In this document: piece after piece, positions 1 through 9,512 of the stretch | Position numbering within the stretch: position 1 is the stretch's first letter | Layout: every line of letters begins with the position of its first letter | DNA from: Psychroserpens sp. SPM9 | GTDB taxonomy: Bacteria; Bacteroidota; Bacteroidia; Flavobacteriales; Flavobacteriaceae | Assembly (NCBI RefSeq): GCF_025153525.1 | Contig: NZ_JANZNR010000005.1 | Coordinates: 1-64,000, forward strand | DNA: 64,000 nucleotides | Reading direction: 5' to 3' | Notes under the pieces: model-generated | The model's input: the letters and a program-made list of their open reading frames with translations, nothing else | The model's database searches: none | What the model was told of the DNA's origin: nothing | Translations under genes and position numbers: made by a program

Positions 1-3000
1 GTTCCTCCACATTCTGTGTAAGATCCACTTAATTGACCTTCAACTGATCCTGAAATCTCACATGCTCCAGTTCCACCATTAGTATAACTTAATGATCCTG
101 CTTCGAATGCATTAGCTTCTTCACATGTAATTGTCATGTCTTCTACTTCTTCAAACTCAGCCTGTGGTGCTGGTAATACAGTAACTGTTTGACTTGCTGT
201 GATTGTTCTCTGACAATTATCAGTGTATGTCCAGCTAACAGCAATTGTTCCTCCACATTCAGTATAATTTGGAATAGCTTCTCCTTCTACTGATCCTGAA
301 ATCTCACAAGCGCCAGTGCCACCATTAGTATAAGCTAATGATCCTGCTTCGAATGAATTCGCTTCTTCACATGAAATAGTCATGTCTTCCACTTCTTCAA
401 ACTCAGCTTGTGGTGCTGGTAATACAGTGATCGTTTTCTTAGCTGTGATTGTTCTATCACAGTCATCAGTAAATGTCCAATCAACTTCTAGTGTTCCTCC
501 ACACTCAGTGTAAGAGCCACTTAATTGTCCTTCAACTGATCCTGAAATCTCACATGCTCCAGTGCCACCATTAGTATAACTTAATGATCCTGGCTCGAAT
601 GCATTGGCTTCTTCACATGTAATTGTCATGTCTTCCACTTCTTCAAACTCAGCCTGTGGTGCTGGTAATACAGTAACTGTTTGACTTGCTGTGATTGTTC
701 TCTGACAATCATCAGTGTATGTCCAGCTAACAGCAATTGTTCCTCCACATTCAGTATAATTTGGAATAGCTTCTCCTTCTACTGATCCTGAAATTTCACA
801 TACGCCAGTTCCTCCATTAGTATAAGCTAATGATCCTGCTTCGAATGAATTCGCTTCTTCACATGAAATAGTCATGTCTTCCACTTCTTCAAACTCAGCT
901 TGTGGTGCTGGTAATACAGTGATTGTTTTCTTAGCTGTGATTGTTCTATCACAGTCATCAGTAAATGTCCAATCAACTTCTAGTGTTCCTCCACACTCAG
1001 TGTAAGAGCCACTTAATTGTCCTTCAACTGATCCTGAAATCTCACATGCTCCAGTGCCACCATTAGTATAACTTAATGATCCTGCTTCGAATGCATTGGC
1101 TTCTTCACATGAAATGGTCATGTCTTCAACTTCTTCAAACTCAGCTTGTGGTGCTGGTAATACAGTGATTGTTTTCTTAGCTGTGATTGTTCTATCACAG
1201 TCATCAGTATATGTCCAATCAACTTCTAGTGTTCCTCCACACTCAGTGTAAGAGCCACTTAATTGTCCTTCAACTGATCCTGAAATCTCACATGCTCCAG
1301 TGCCACCATTAGTATAACTTAATGATCCTGGCTCGAATGCATTGGCTTCTTCACATGAAATGGTCATGTCTTCAACTTCTTCAAACTCAGCTTGTGGTGC
1401 TGGTAATACAGTAACTGTTTGACTTGCTGTAATTGTTCTCTGACAATTATCAGTGTATGTCCAGCTAACAGCAATTGTTCCTCCACATTCAGTATAATTT
1501 GGAATAGCTTCTCCTTCTACTGATCCTGAAATCTCACAAGCGCCAGTTCCACCATTAGTATAAGCTAATGATCCTGCTTCGAATGAATTCGCTTCTTCAC
1601 ATGAAATAGTCATGTCTTCTACTTCTTCAAACTCAGCTTGTGGTGCTGCTAATACAGTAATCGTTTTCTTAGCTGTAATTGTTCTATTACAATCATCAGT
1701 AAATGTCCAGTCAACTTCTAGTGTTCCTCCACACTCAGTGTAAGAGCCACTTAATTGTCCTTCAACTGATCCTGAAATCTCACATGCTCCAGTGCCACCA
1801 TTAGTATAACTTAATGATCCTGGCTCGAATGAATTCGCTTCTTCACATGAAATAGTCATGTCTTCTACTTCTTCGAACTCAGCTTGAGGTGCTGGATTTA
1901 CTTTAATTTGTTTTCTAGCTGTGATTGTTCTATCACAATCATCAGTATATGTCCAGTCAACAAATAATAAACCTCCACACTCAGAGTAAGATCCACTTAA
2001 TTGACCTTCAACTGATCCTGAAATCTCACATGCTCCAGTTCCACCATTAGTATAACCTAATGATCCTGCTTCAAATTCATTTGCTTCTTCACATGTAATT
2101 GTTATGTGCTCAAATGGTTCAAATTCTGCTTGAGGAGCTGGTAACACAGTAACTGTTTGACTTGCTGTGATTGTTCTCTGACAATCATCAGTGTATGTCC
2201 AGCTAACAGCAATTGTTCCTCCACATTCAGTATAATTTGGAATAGCTTCTCCTTCTACTGATCCTGAAATCTCACAAGCGCCAGTTCCTCCATTAGTATA
2301 AGCTAATGATCCTGCTTCGAATGAATTTGCTTCTTCACATGAAATGGTCATGTCTTCTACTTCTTCAAACTCTGCTTGTGGTGCTGGTAATACAGTGATA
2401 ACCTTCTTAGCTGTGATTGTTCTATCACAAGCATCAGTATAGGTCCAGTCAACTTCTAGTGTTCCTCCACACTCAGTGTAAGAGCCACTTAATTGTCCTT
2501 GAACTGATCCTGAAATCTCACATGCTCCAGTTCCACCATTAGTATAACCTAATAATCCTGCTTCGAATGCATTGGCTTCTTCACATGAGATTGTCATGTC
2601 TTCTACTTCTTCAAACTCAGCTTGTGGTGCTGGTAATACAGTAATTGTTTGACTTGCTGTAATTGTTCTTTTACAATCATCAGTAAATGTCCAGTCAACT
2701 TCTAAAGTTCCTCCACACTCAGTGTAAGAGCCACTTAATTGTCCTTCTACTGATCCTGAAATCTCACATGCTCCAGTGCCACCATTAGTATAACTTAATG
2801 ATCCTGCTTCGAATGCATTGGCTTCTTCACATGAAATGGTCATGTCTTCTACTTCTTCAAACTCAGCTTGAGGTGCTGGTAATACAGTGATTGTTTTCTT
2901 AGCTGTGATTGTTCTATTACAGTCATCAGTATACGTCCAGTCAACTTCTAATGTTCCTCCACATTCTGTGTAAGAGCCACTTAATTGTCCTTCAACTGAT

Positions 3001-6000
3001 CCTGAAATCTCACATGCTCCAGTGCCACCATTAGTATAACTTAATGATCCTGGCTCGAATGCATTTGCTTCTTCACATGAAATGGTCATGTCTTCCACTT
3101 CTTCAAACTCAGCCTGTGGTGCTGGTAATACAGTAACTGTTTGACTTGCTGTGATTGTTCTTTTACAATCATCAGTGTATGTCCAGCTAACAGCAATTGT
3201 TCCTCCACATTCAGTATAATTTGGAATAGCTTCTCCTTCTACTGATCCTGAAATCTCACAAGCGCCAGTTCCACCATTAGTATAAGCTAATGATTCTGCT
3301 TGGAATGAATTTGCTTCTTCACATGAAATAGTCATGTCTTCTACTTCTTCAAACTCAGCCTGTGGTGCTGGTAATACATTAATAACCTTAGTCGCTGTGA
3401 TTGTTCTCTGACAATCATCAGTATAGGTCCAGTTTACTTCTAATGTTCCTCCACACTCAGTATAAGATCCACTTAATTGTCCTTCTACTGATCCTGAAAT
3501 CTCACATGCTCCAGTTCCTCCATTAGTATAAGCTAATGATCCTGCTTCAATTGATGCCGCTTCTTCACATGACACTGTCATCTCTTCCACTTCTTCAAAT
3601 TCAGCTTGAGGTGCTGGTAATACAGTAATTGTTTTAGTTGCTGTGATTGTTCTCTGACAATCATCAGTGTATGTCCAGTTTACTTCTAATGTTCCTCCAC
3701 ATTCTGTGTAAGAGCCACTTAATTGTCCTTCTACTGATCCTGAAATCTCACATGCTCCAGTGCCACCATTAGTATAATTTAATGATCCTGGCTCGAATGA
3801 ATTTGCTTCTTCACATGAAATGGTCATGTCTTCCACTTCTTCGAACTCAGCTTGAGGTGCTGGTAATACAGTGATAACCTTCTTAGCTGTGATTGTTCTA
3901 TCACAGTCATCAGTATACGTCCAGTCAACTTCTAGTGTTCCTCCACACTCAGTGTAAGAGCCACTTAATTGTCCTTCTACTGATCCTGAAATCTCACATG
4001 CTCCAGTGCCACCATTAGTGTAACCTAATAATCCAGCTTCGAATGAATTTGCTTCTTCACATGAAATAGTCATGTCTTCAACTTCTTCAAACTCAGCCTG
4101 TGGTGCTGGTAATACAGTAATTACTTTTTTAGCTGTAATTGTTCTTTGACAATCATCAGTATACGTCCAATCAACTTCTAAAGTTCCTCCACACTCAGTG
4201 TAAGAGCCACTTAATTGTCCTTCAACTGATCCTGAAATCTCACATGCTCCAGTGCCACCATTAGTATAGCTTAATGATCCTGGCTCGAATGAATTCGCTT
4301 CTTCACATGAAATAGTCATGTCTTCTACTTCTTCAAACTCAGCCTGTGGTGCTGGTAATACTGTAATTGTTTTTCTAGCTGTGATTGTTCTCTGACAATC
4401 ATCAGTAAATGTCCAATCTACATAAAGTGTTCCACCACATTCATCGTATGTTCCACTTAATTGTCCTTCAACTGATCCTGAAATCTCACATGCTCCAGTC
4501 CCACCATTAGTATAAGCTAATGAAGTTACTATATATTGACTAGCTAATTCACATTCGATTTGAATGTCTTGCACGTCATCAAACTCAGCTTGAGGTGCTG
4601 GTAATACAGTGATAACCTTCTTAGCTGTGATTGTTCTTTTACAATCATCAGTATAGGTCCAATCAACTTCTAAAGTTCCTCCACACTCAGTGTAAGAACC
4701 GCTTAATTGTCCTTCAACTGATCCTGAAATCTCACATGCTCCAGTGCCACCATTAGTATAACTTAATGATCCTGGCTCGAATGAATTCGCTTCTTCACAT
4801 GAAATAGTCATGTCTTCAACTTCTTCAAACTCAGCCTGTGGTGCTGGTAATACTGTAATAACCTTAGTCGCTGTGATTGTTCTCTGACAATCATCAGTAT
4901 AAGTCCAGTTTACTTCTAATGTTCCTCCACACTCAGTGTAAGAGCCACTTAATTGTCCTTCTACTGATCCTGAAATTTCACATGCTCCAGTCCCACCATT
5001 AGTATAACTTAATGATCCTGCTTCAATTGATGCCGCTTCTTCACATGACACTGTCATCTCTTCCACTTCTTCAAATTCAGCTTGTGGTGCTGGTAATACA
5101 GTAATTGTTTTAGTTGCTGTGATTGTTCTCTGACAATCATCAGTATAGGTCCAGTTTACTTCTAATGTTCCTCCACATTCTGTGTAAGAGCCACTTAATT
5201 GTCCTTCAACTGATCCTGAAATTTCACATACGCCAGTTCCACCATTAGTATAACTTAATGATCCTGCTTCGAATGAATTCGCTTCTTCACATGAAATGGT
5301 CATGTCTTCAACTTCTTCAAACTCAGCCTGTGGTGCTGGTAATACAGTAATTACTTTTTTAGCTGTAATTGTTCTTTGACAATCATCAGTGTATGTCCAA
5401 TCAACTTCTAAAGTTCCTCCACACTCAGTGTAAGAGCCACTTAATTGTCCTTCTACTGATCCTGAAATCTCACATGCTCCAGTGCCACCATTAGTATAAC
5501 TTAATGATCCTGGTTCGAATGCATTTGCTTCTTCACATGAAATGGTCATGTCTTCAACTTCTTCAAACTCAGCCTGTGGTGCTGGTAATACAGTGATTAC
5601 TTTTTTAGCTGTAATTGTTCTATCACAATCATCAGTATAAGACCAGTCAACTTCTAGTGTTCCTCCACACTCAGTGTAAGAGCCACTTAATTGTCCTTCA
5701 ACTGACCCTGAAATCTCACATGCTCCAGTGCCACCATTAGTATAAGATAATGATCCTGGCTCGAATGAATTCGCTTCTTCACATGAAATGGTCATGTCTT
5801 CAACTTCTTCAAACTCAGCCTGAGGTGCTGGTAAAACTGTAATTGTTTTATTTGCATTGATTGTTCTTTGACATTCATCAGTATATGTCCAGCTAACTAT
5901 AATTTCTCCACCACACTCATTATAATCTGGTGTCGCTTCTCCTTCTACTGATCCTGAAATTTCACATACGCCAGTTCCACCATTAGTATAAGCTAATGAT

Positions 6001-6080
6001 CCTGCTTCGAATGAATTTGCTTCTTCACATGAAATGGTCATGTCTTCTACTTCTTCAAATTCTGCTGCAGGTGCCGGATC
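1..6080 (-). repeat. 25 tandem 246-bp (82-residue) coding repeats
   Basis: The landmark GTTCCTCCAC (plus strand) or its variant recurs at 1, 247, 493 and every 246 bp up to 5905 with no insertion or deletion. Each unit encodes a module with the core QAEFEEVEDMTISCEEAN, then a YTNGGTGACEISGSVEG stretch, ending YTECGGT and WTYTDDC. Two subtypes differ in the segment after GSVEG: type A reads GQLSGSYTECGGTLEVDW, type B reads GEAIPNYTECGGTIAVSW. Type B units sit at 247, 739, 1477, 2215, 3199 and (diverged) 5905; the rest are type A. Near-identical DNA suggests recent duplication or gene conversion. The array continues past position 1. Confidence 0.95.
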
Positions 6081-7502
6081 TACTGTGATAATAAAAGGAC
6101 CTGCACTTAATGGACGATCACAAGAATCTAATCCATCATAAGATACAGTAATTGTTCCTCCACATTCAGTATATTCAACATCAACGTTTGGTTCTAAAGA
6201 ACCTGAAATAGCACAAGCGCCATCTTCAACACCATTACTATAAGTTAAGTTTGGTGCTTCAAAGGTTCCTGCTTGCTCGCATGATAGGTTAGAAACGAAT
6301 AAAATGTTTTGTAAAGATGCTTCAGGTGTTGGTAAAACTGTAATAGTTTGAGTCTGAGAACTTGTTCTACCACAATCATCTGTTGCTGTATAAGTTCTTA
6401 CAATAGTACCTCCTAAACATGTACCATTAAAGTCACTTGTATCATCTGAAGATGAAATAATTACTTTAGAAGTACAGTTGTCTGTTCCATAAACAGCTTT
6501 AGATGGTGCAGGAACTTCATCAGCACAATCTACAGTAATATCTTCTGGCACACCTACTAATTCTGGAGCTTCTGTATCTCCACCACTGTAAGTTAATACA
6601 ATAGGATCTGCATAATTGTCGCAGTCATCTTTAATAGTATATGTATAAATGGCTAACCATTTGCAATCTCCACCTTTAGAATTTTCAGATTTAGAAACTG
6701 ATACAGTTCCGCAATTGTCGGTAAACAATGCAGCAATATCTTCTTCAGTTGGTCCTTGAGCTTTTTCAGCAAAACATAAATTCAATCCTGTTTCACCTTC
6801 TGGCACTACTGCACCTTTAGTTAACATTGGTGGTTGAACATCGCCTCCTGAATAAGTGAGATCTAAATCCTGTACCATATTCCCACAAGCATCCTTAATA
6901 GTATACTTATAAGTTACGGTCCACTCGCAGTCATTGCCATCAGGAGTTCCAGATTTAGTAACGAGAACATCGCTACAATTATCTGAGTACAAAGCGGCTA
7001 TATCTGCAGCTGATGGTCCTGCTGGAACATCACTATAACAAAGATTTAATCCGCTAGCACCTGTTGGTAACTCAGCACCATCATTTAATACTGGAGGTGT
7101 TAAATCTCCTCCATTGTAAACGATTTTGATTTGCTCTTCAAAATCTCCACACTTAACATCGTAAGTGTACTCAACGGTCCAAGCACAATCATTTCCTTCC
7201 TGATGCGTAGACTTAACTACTTTTGCAGGAATATCTCCACACTGATTCAGGTAGAGATTTGCAACATCTGCCTCAGATGGCCCAGGAGGCGCATCAGCAA
7301 GACATCTGTTAAAGAATGTACTTCGAGCCAAATCTTGTGCAAACACAGAGCTAGTACTAAACGCAAAAAGCATGATAAAGGCAAACGCCTTCATGCTCAT
7401 ACTTTGTTTAGTTAAAAGATCAATGCTACAACACGATAAATTCGTGATAGATTGCCAAATTTTGGCGCGTCTACCACTTCGGGTAAAATTGCTCATAAAC
7501 AT
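1..7502 (-). CDS. Giant secreted cysteine-containing repeat protein, C-terminal part outside the window
   Basis: An open frame runs leftward from ATG 7502 (or the in-frame ATG at 7496) to the window edge, giving 2,500 codons without a stop. A hydrophobic signal peptide, MSMKAFAFIMLFAFS..VFAQ, begins near residue 35, after an unusual charged pre-region. Next come three related modules of about 105-110 residues (each with paired Cys and a YSGGD-type end), then HYR/Ig-like modules (DITVDC..DDCGRT), then at least 25 copies of an 82-residue module with four conserved Cys. This architecture is typical of very large flavobacterial surface proteins exported by T9SS, but the C-terminal sorting domain lies outside, so adhesin function is inferred. 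The frame is not interrupted by any repeat indel. Confidence is high for the gene, low for function. Confidence 0.85.
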   Translation of the reverse strand, partial: MFMSNFTRSGRRAKIWQSITNLSCCSIDLLTKQSMSMKAFAFIMLFAFSTSSVFAQDLARSTFFNRCLADAPPGPSEADVANLYLNQCGDIPAKVVKSTHQEGNDCAWTVEYTYDVKCGDFEEQIKIVYNGGDLTPPVLNDGAELPTGASGLNLCYSDVPAGPSAADIAALYSDNCSDVLVTKSGTPDGNDCEWTVTYKYTIKDACGNMVQDLDLTYSGGDVQPPMLTKGAVVPEGETGLNLCFAEKAQGPTEEDIAALFTDNCGTVSVSKSENSKGGDCKWLAIYTYTIKDDCDNYADPIVLTYSGGDTEAPELVGVPEDITVDCADEVPAPSKAVYGTDNCTSKVIISSSDDTSDFNGTCLGGTIVRTYTATDDCGRTSSQTQTITVLPTPEASLQNILFVSNLSCEQAGTFEAPNLTYSNGVEDGACAISGSLEPNVDVEYTECGGTITVSYDGLDSCDRPLSAGPFIITVDPAPAAEFEEVEDMTISCEEANSFEAGSLAYTNGGTGVCEISGSVEGEATPDYNECGGEIIVSWTYTDECQRTINANKTITVLPAPQAEFEEVEDMTISCEEANSFEPGSLSYTNGGTGACEISGSVEGQLSGSYTECGGTLEVDWSYTDDCDRTITAKKVITVLPAPQAEFEEVEDMTISCEEANAFEPGSLSYTNGGTGACEISGSVEGQLSGSYTECGGTLEVDWTYTDDCQRTITAKKVITVLPAPQAEFEEVEDMTISCEEANSFEAGSLSYTNGGTGVCEISGSVEGQLSGSYTECGGTLEVNWTYTDDCQRTITATKTITVLPAPQAEFEEVEEMTVSCEEAASIEAGSLSYTNGGTGACEISGSVEGQLSGSYTECGGTLEVNWTYTDDCQRTITATKVITVLPAPQAEFEEVEDMTISCEEANSFEPGSLSYTNGGTGACEISGSVEGQLSGSYTECGGTLEVDWTYTDDCKRTITAKKVITVLPAPQAEFDDVQDIQIECELASQYIVTSLAYTNGGTGACEISGSVEGQLSGTYDECGGTLYVDWTFTDDCQRTITARKTITVLPAPQAEFEEVEDMTISCEEANSFEPGSLSYTNGGTGACEISGSVEGQLSGSYTECGGTLEVDWTYTDDCQRTITAKKVITVLPAPQAEFEEVEDMTISCEEANSFEAGLLGYTNGGTGACEISGSVEGQLSGSYTECGGTLEVDWTYTDDCDRTITAKKVITVLPAPQAEFEEVEDMTISCEEANSFEPGSLNYTNGGTGACEISGSVEGQLSGSYTECGGTLEVNWTYTDDCQRTITATKTITVLPAPQAEFEEVEEMTVSCEEAASIEAGSLAYTNGGTGACEISGSVEGQLSGSYTECGGTLEVNWTYTDDCQRTITATKVINVLPAPQAEFEEVEDMTISCEEANSFQAESLAYTNGGTGACEISGSVEGEAIPNYTECGGTIAVSWTYTDDCKRTITASQTVTVLPAPQAEFEEVEDMTISCEEANAFEPGSLSYTNGGTGACEISGSVEGQLSGSYTECGGTLEVDWTYTDDCNRTITAKKTITVLPAPQAEFEEVEDMTISCEEANAFEAGSLSYTNGGTGACEISGSVEGQLSGSYTECGGTLEVDWTFTDDCKRTITASQTITVLPAPQAEFEEVEDMTISCEEANAFEAGLLGYTNGGTGACEISGSVQGQLSGSYTECGGTLEVDWTYTDACDRTITAKKVITVLPAPQAEFEEVEDMTISCEEANSFEAGSLAYTNGGTGACEISGSVEGEAIPNYTECGGTIAVSWTYTDDCQRTITASQTVTVLPAPQAEFEPFEHITITCEEANEFEAGSLGYTNGGTGACEISGSVEGQLSGSYSECGGLLFVDWTYTDDCDRTITARKQIKVNPAPQAEFEEVEDMTISCEEANSFEPGSLSYTNGGTGACEISGSVEGQLSGSYTECGGTLEVDWTFTDDCNRTITAKKTITVLAAPQAEFEEVEDMTISCEEANSFEAGSLAYTNGGTGACEISGSVEGEAIPNYTECGGTIAVSWTYTDNCQRTITASQTVTVLPAPQAEFEEVEDMTISCEEANAFEPGSLSYTNGGTGACEISGSVEGQLSGSYTECGGTLEVDWTYTDDCDRTITAKKTITVLPAPQAEFEEVEDMTISCEEANAFEAGSLSYTNGGTGACEISGSVEGQLSGSYTECGGTLEVDWTFTDDCDRTITAKKTITVLPAPQAEFEEVEDMTISCEEANSFEAGSLAYTNGGTGVCEISGSVEGEAIPNYTECGGTIAVSWTYTDDCQRTITASQTVTVLPAPQAEFEEVEDMTITCEEANAFEPGSLSYTNGGTGACEISGSVEGQLSGSYTECGGTLEVDWTFTDDCDRTITAKKTITVLPAPQAEFEEVEDMTISCEEANSFEAGSLAYTNGGTGACEISGSVEGEAIPNYTECGGTIAVSWTYTDNCQRTITASQTVTVLPAPQAEFEEVEDMTITCEEANAFEAGSLSYTNGGTGACEISGSVEGQLSGSYTECGG

Positions 7503-7785
7503 AACATTTGGTTTTAAATTAAAATTATCTTAACATTTATATAATGACAATACTCGTATTGTCAGCAAAAACGCAAATACAAAATTTACGTGTAAGCTTA
7601 AAATCAAATATGACGTGCTGTATAAACAGTACATCAATTATTAGAATGCGAACATTCTAACTTCAATAAATGCTAATAATCAATTGTTGTGCTATCAAAC
7701 AATTTTAAGGTAAGAACAGTAATCTTATATTGCTATTATCTAAGGTTACTATTAGGCTTCGAGTGAACAAAATTCACCTCAACTT
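7503..7785 (-). promoter_or_regulatory. Long hairpin-rich 5' leader of the giant protein gene
   Basis: The stretch between the inferred start of transcription (about 7785) and the giant gene contains no gene on either strand but has four inverted repeats: GTGAA/TTCAC at 7763-7777, AATTGTT/AACAATT at 7682-7704, TTAGAATG/CATTCTAA at 7641-7660 (4-nt loop), and GACAATAC/GTATTGTC at 7546-7563. The last lies about 44 nt upstream of the start codon. They could be RNA hairpins controlling translation or stability, or protein operators. The remainder (7786-7873) holds the promoter and an A/T-rich tail after hutH. Confidence 0.45.
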
Positions 7786-7790
7786 ACTTT

Positions 7791-7822
7791 CAAAAGTATA
7801 TTATAAAATACTGACTGCCAAA
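7791..7822 (-). promoter_or_regulatory. Flavobacterial promoter for the giant protein gene
   Basis: On the minus strand TTTG (7822-7819) is followed after 20 nt by TACTTTTG (7798-7791), matching the Bacteroidota -33 TTTG / -7 TAnnTTTG consensus with normal spacing. It lies between hutH (which ends at 7874) and the giant gene, and predicts a leader of about 280 nt. Confidence 0.6.
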
Positions 7823-7873
7823 TAAATTTATTCTTTTTTTTCATAATAAACAGTTGAACATTTTTTTTTGCAT

Positions 7874-9385
7874 TTAATCGAAAATCAGTTCATTTTCAAT
7901 GTAAAAATCATCGATAAAACGCAAAGTTTTTTCAATCAATTTATAAAACACCTGATCTTCTTTCACAAATTCCACTTCCTTTTGGTAACGCCCTAAGAAC
8001 GACTCAATTAAATGTGATGATTTGAGTGGTTTTTTAAAATGTAGTGCCTGTGAAGCGTTAAGTAGTTCAATAGCTAAAATGCGTTCAACATTATAAACTA
8101 AACGATAACATTGGGTTGCTGCATTTGCTCCCATACTCACATGATCTTCCTGACCATTACTAGAGACGATACTATCTACACTTGCTGGTGTTGCTAATTG
8201 TTTGTTGGCGCTTACAATACTTGCAGCTGTATATTGCGGAATCATAAATCCCGAATTGACCCCAGGGTTATCAACCAAGAATGTTGGCAGTCCGCGTTGG
8301 CCTGAGACCAACTGATAAATTCGTCTTTCGGAGATATTCCCTAATTCGGCAATGGCAATTTTCAAGTAATCTAATGCTAAGGCTAAAGGTTGACCGTGAA
8401 AATTTCCGCCAGAAATAATTTCATCTTCACCAACAAAAATATTAGGGTTATCGGTAACAGCGTTAATTTCGGTTTTAAAAACTTTATGGACAAAATCTAA
8501 GGTATCTTTTGTAGCTCCATGTACCTGAGGAATACATCTAAAAGAGTACGGATCCTGGACATGAGCCTTTTTTTGCTGAATTAATTCACTACTTTTCAAA
8601 AACTCTCTAATACGTTCGGCAGTTTTAATTTGCCCTTTATGAGGTCTTACCAAATGAACCAATTCATTGAACGGTTCTATTCGACCGTCAAAAGCATCCA
8701 AAGACATACTTCCGAAGAAATCGGCTAAATACGACAACTTAAACGATTTAATAAGTAGGTGTACACCGTAAGCACTCATAAACTGAGTCCCGTTTAATAA
8801 GGCCAGACCTTCTTTTGATTTTAATTTAATAGGTTTCCAATTAAACTTAGCTAGTAAGTCTTTAGACTCATAAACCTTATTTTGATATACAACTTCGCCT
8901 TTAGCAATTAATGGTAACGCTAAATGAGCTAAAGGTGCCAAATCGCCTGAAGCACCCAAAGAGCCTTGAGTATAAACCACTGGTAATATGTCGTTATTGT
9001 AAAAATCTACAAGTCGTTGTACTGTTTCAAGTTGCACACCACTATGTCCATAACTTAAGGATTGCACTTTGAGAAGCAGCATAAGTTTTACAATTTCTTT
9101 CGGAACTAATTCGCCTACACCACAAGCATGAGACATGACAAGATTTTCTTGAAGCTGTGTTAGTTTGTCTTTTGAAATCTCAACATTACAGAGAGAACCA
9201 AACCCTGTATTAATACCATAAATAGGCTGGTCTTCCGTTTTAATTTTTTCGTCGAGATAAGTGCGACAGGTTTTAATTTTTTCAATGGCGCTTTCTGAAA
9301 GCTGTATGTTTTTATTCTGAAATAAGATATCGCTGATTGTCGAAATTTCTAAAACTTCTGAAGCTATAAAATGTGTTGTATTCAT
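7874..9385 (-). CDS. hutH: Histidine ammonia-lyase
   Basis: Cytoplasmic lyase converting L-histidine to trans-urocanate and ammonia, the first step of histidine degradation. The 503 residues match the usual length of about 500. YGINTGFG (56-63) and the GSLGASGDLAPL segment, whose Ala-Ser-Gly (about 145-147) forms the MIO electrophilic cofactor, are intact, as is the downstream QEDHVSMG region. The closely related aromatic amino acid ammonia-lyases share these motifs, so substrate rests on overall resemblance to bacterial HutH. No hutU, hutI or hutG lies in the window, so it appears as a single-gene unit, oriented tail-first toward the giant gene promoter. Confidence 0.93.
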   Translation of the reverse strand: MNTTHFIASEVLEISTISDILFQNKNIQLSESAIEKIKTCRTYLDEKIKTEDQPIYGINTGFGSLCNVEISKDKLTQLQENLVMSHACGVGELVPKEIVKLMLLLKVQSLSYGHSGVQLETVQRLVDFYNNDILPVVYTQGSLGASGDLAPLAHLALPLIAKGEVVYQNKVYESKDLLAKFNWKPIKLKSKEGLALLNGTQFMSAYGVHLLIKSFKLSYLADFFGSMSLDAFDGRIEPFNELVHLVRPHKGQIKTAERIREFLKSSELIQQKKAHVQDPYSFRCIPQVHGATKDTLDFVHKVFKTEINAVTDNPNIFVGEDEIISGGNFHGQPLALALDYLKIAIAELGNISERRIYQLVSGQRGLPTFLVDNPGVNSGFMIPQYTAASIVSANKQLATPASVDSIVSSNGQEDHVSMGANAATQCYRLVYNVERILAIELLNASQALHFKKPLKSSHLIESFLGRYQKEVEFVKEDQVFYKLIEKTLRFIDDFYIENELIFD

Positions 9386-9481
9386 AGTTTAATTTTACGC
9401 TATCAAAATTCTGAATAACAAATCGACTTTGCAACAAATGTTAATAATTAATAAAGTTTCTTATAAAAAGCTAATAATCTG

Positions 9482-9489
9482 TATTTTTG
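9482..9489 (+). promoter_or_regulatory. -7 promoter element for the TlpA-like lipoprotein gene
   Basis: TATTTTTG fits TAnnTTTG and lies 23 bp upstream of the ATG at 9513. No convincing TTTG at -33 is seen. Confidence 0.4.
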
Positions 9490-9512
9490 AGTAACTAAAA
9501 CAATTTATAATT

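Noticed and set aside
1-6080. Regularly spaced repeats as a CRISPR array
   Set aside because: The repeats are 246 bp without spacers and are an open frame of one protein; there are no cas genes.
7131-7415. Plus-strand frame of 94 codons
   Set aside because: It lies antisense inside the giant gene N-terminus, has no family features, and the minus-strand frame is clearly coding.
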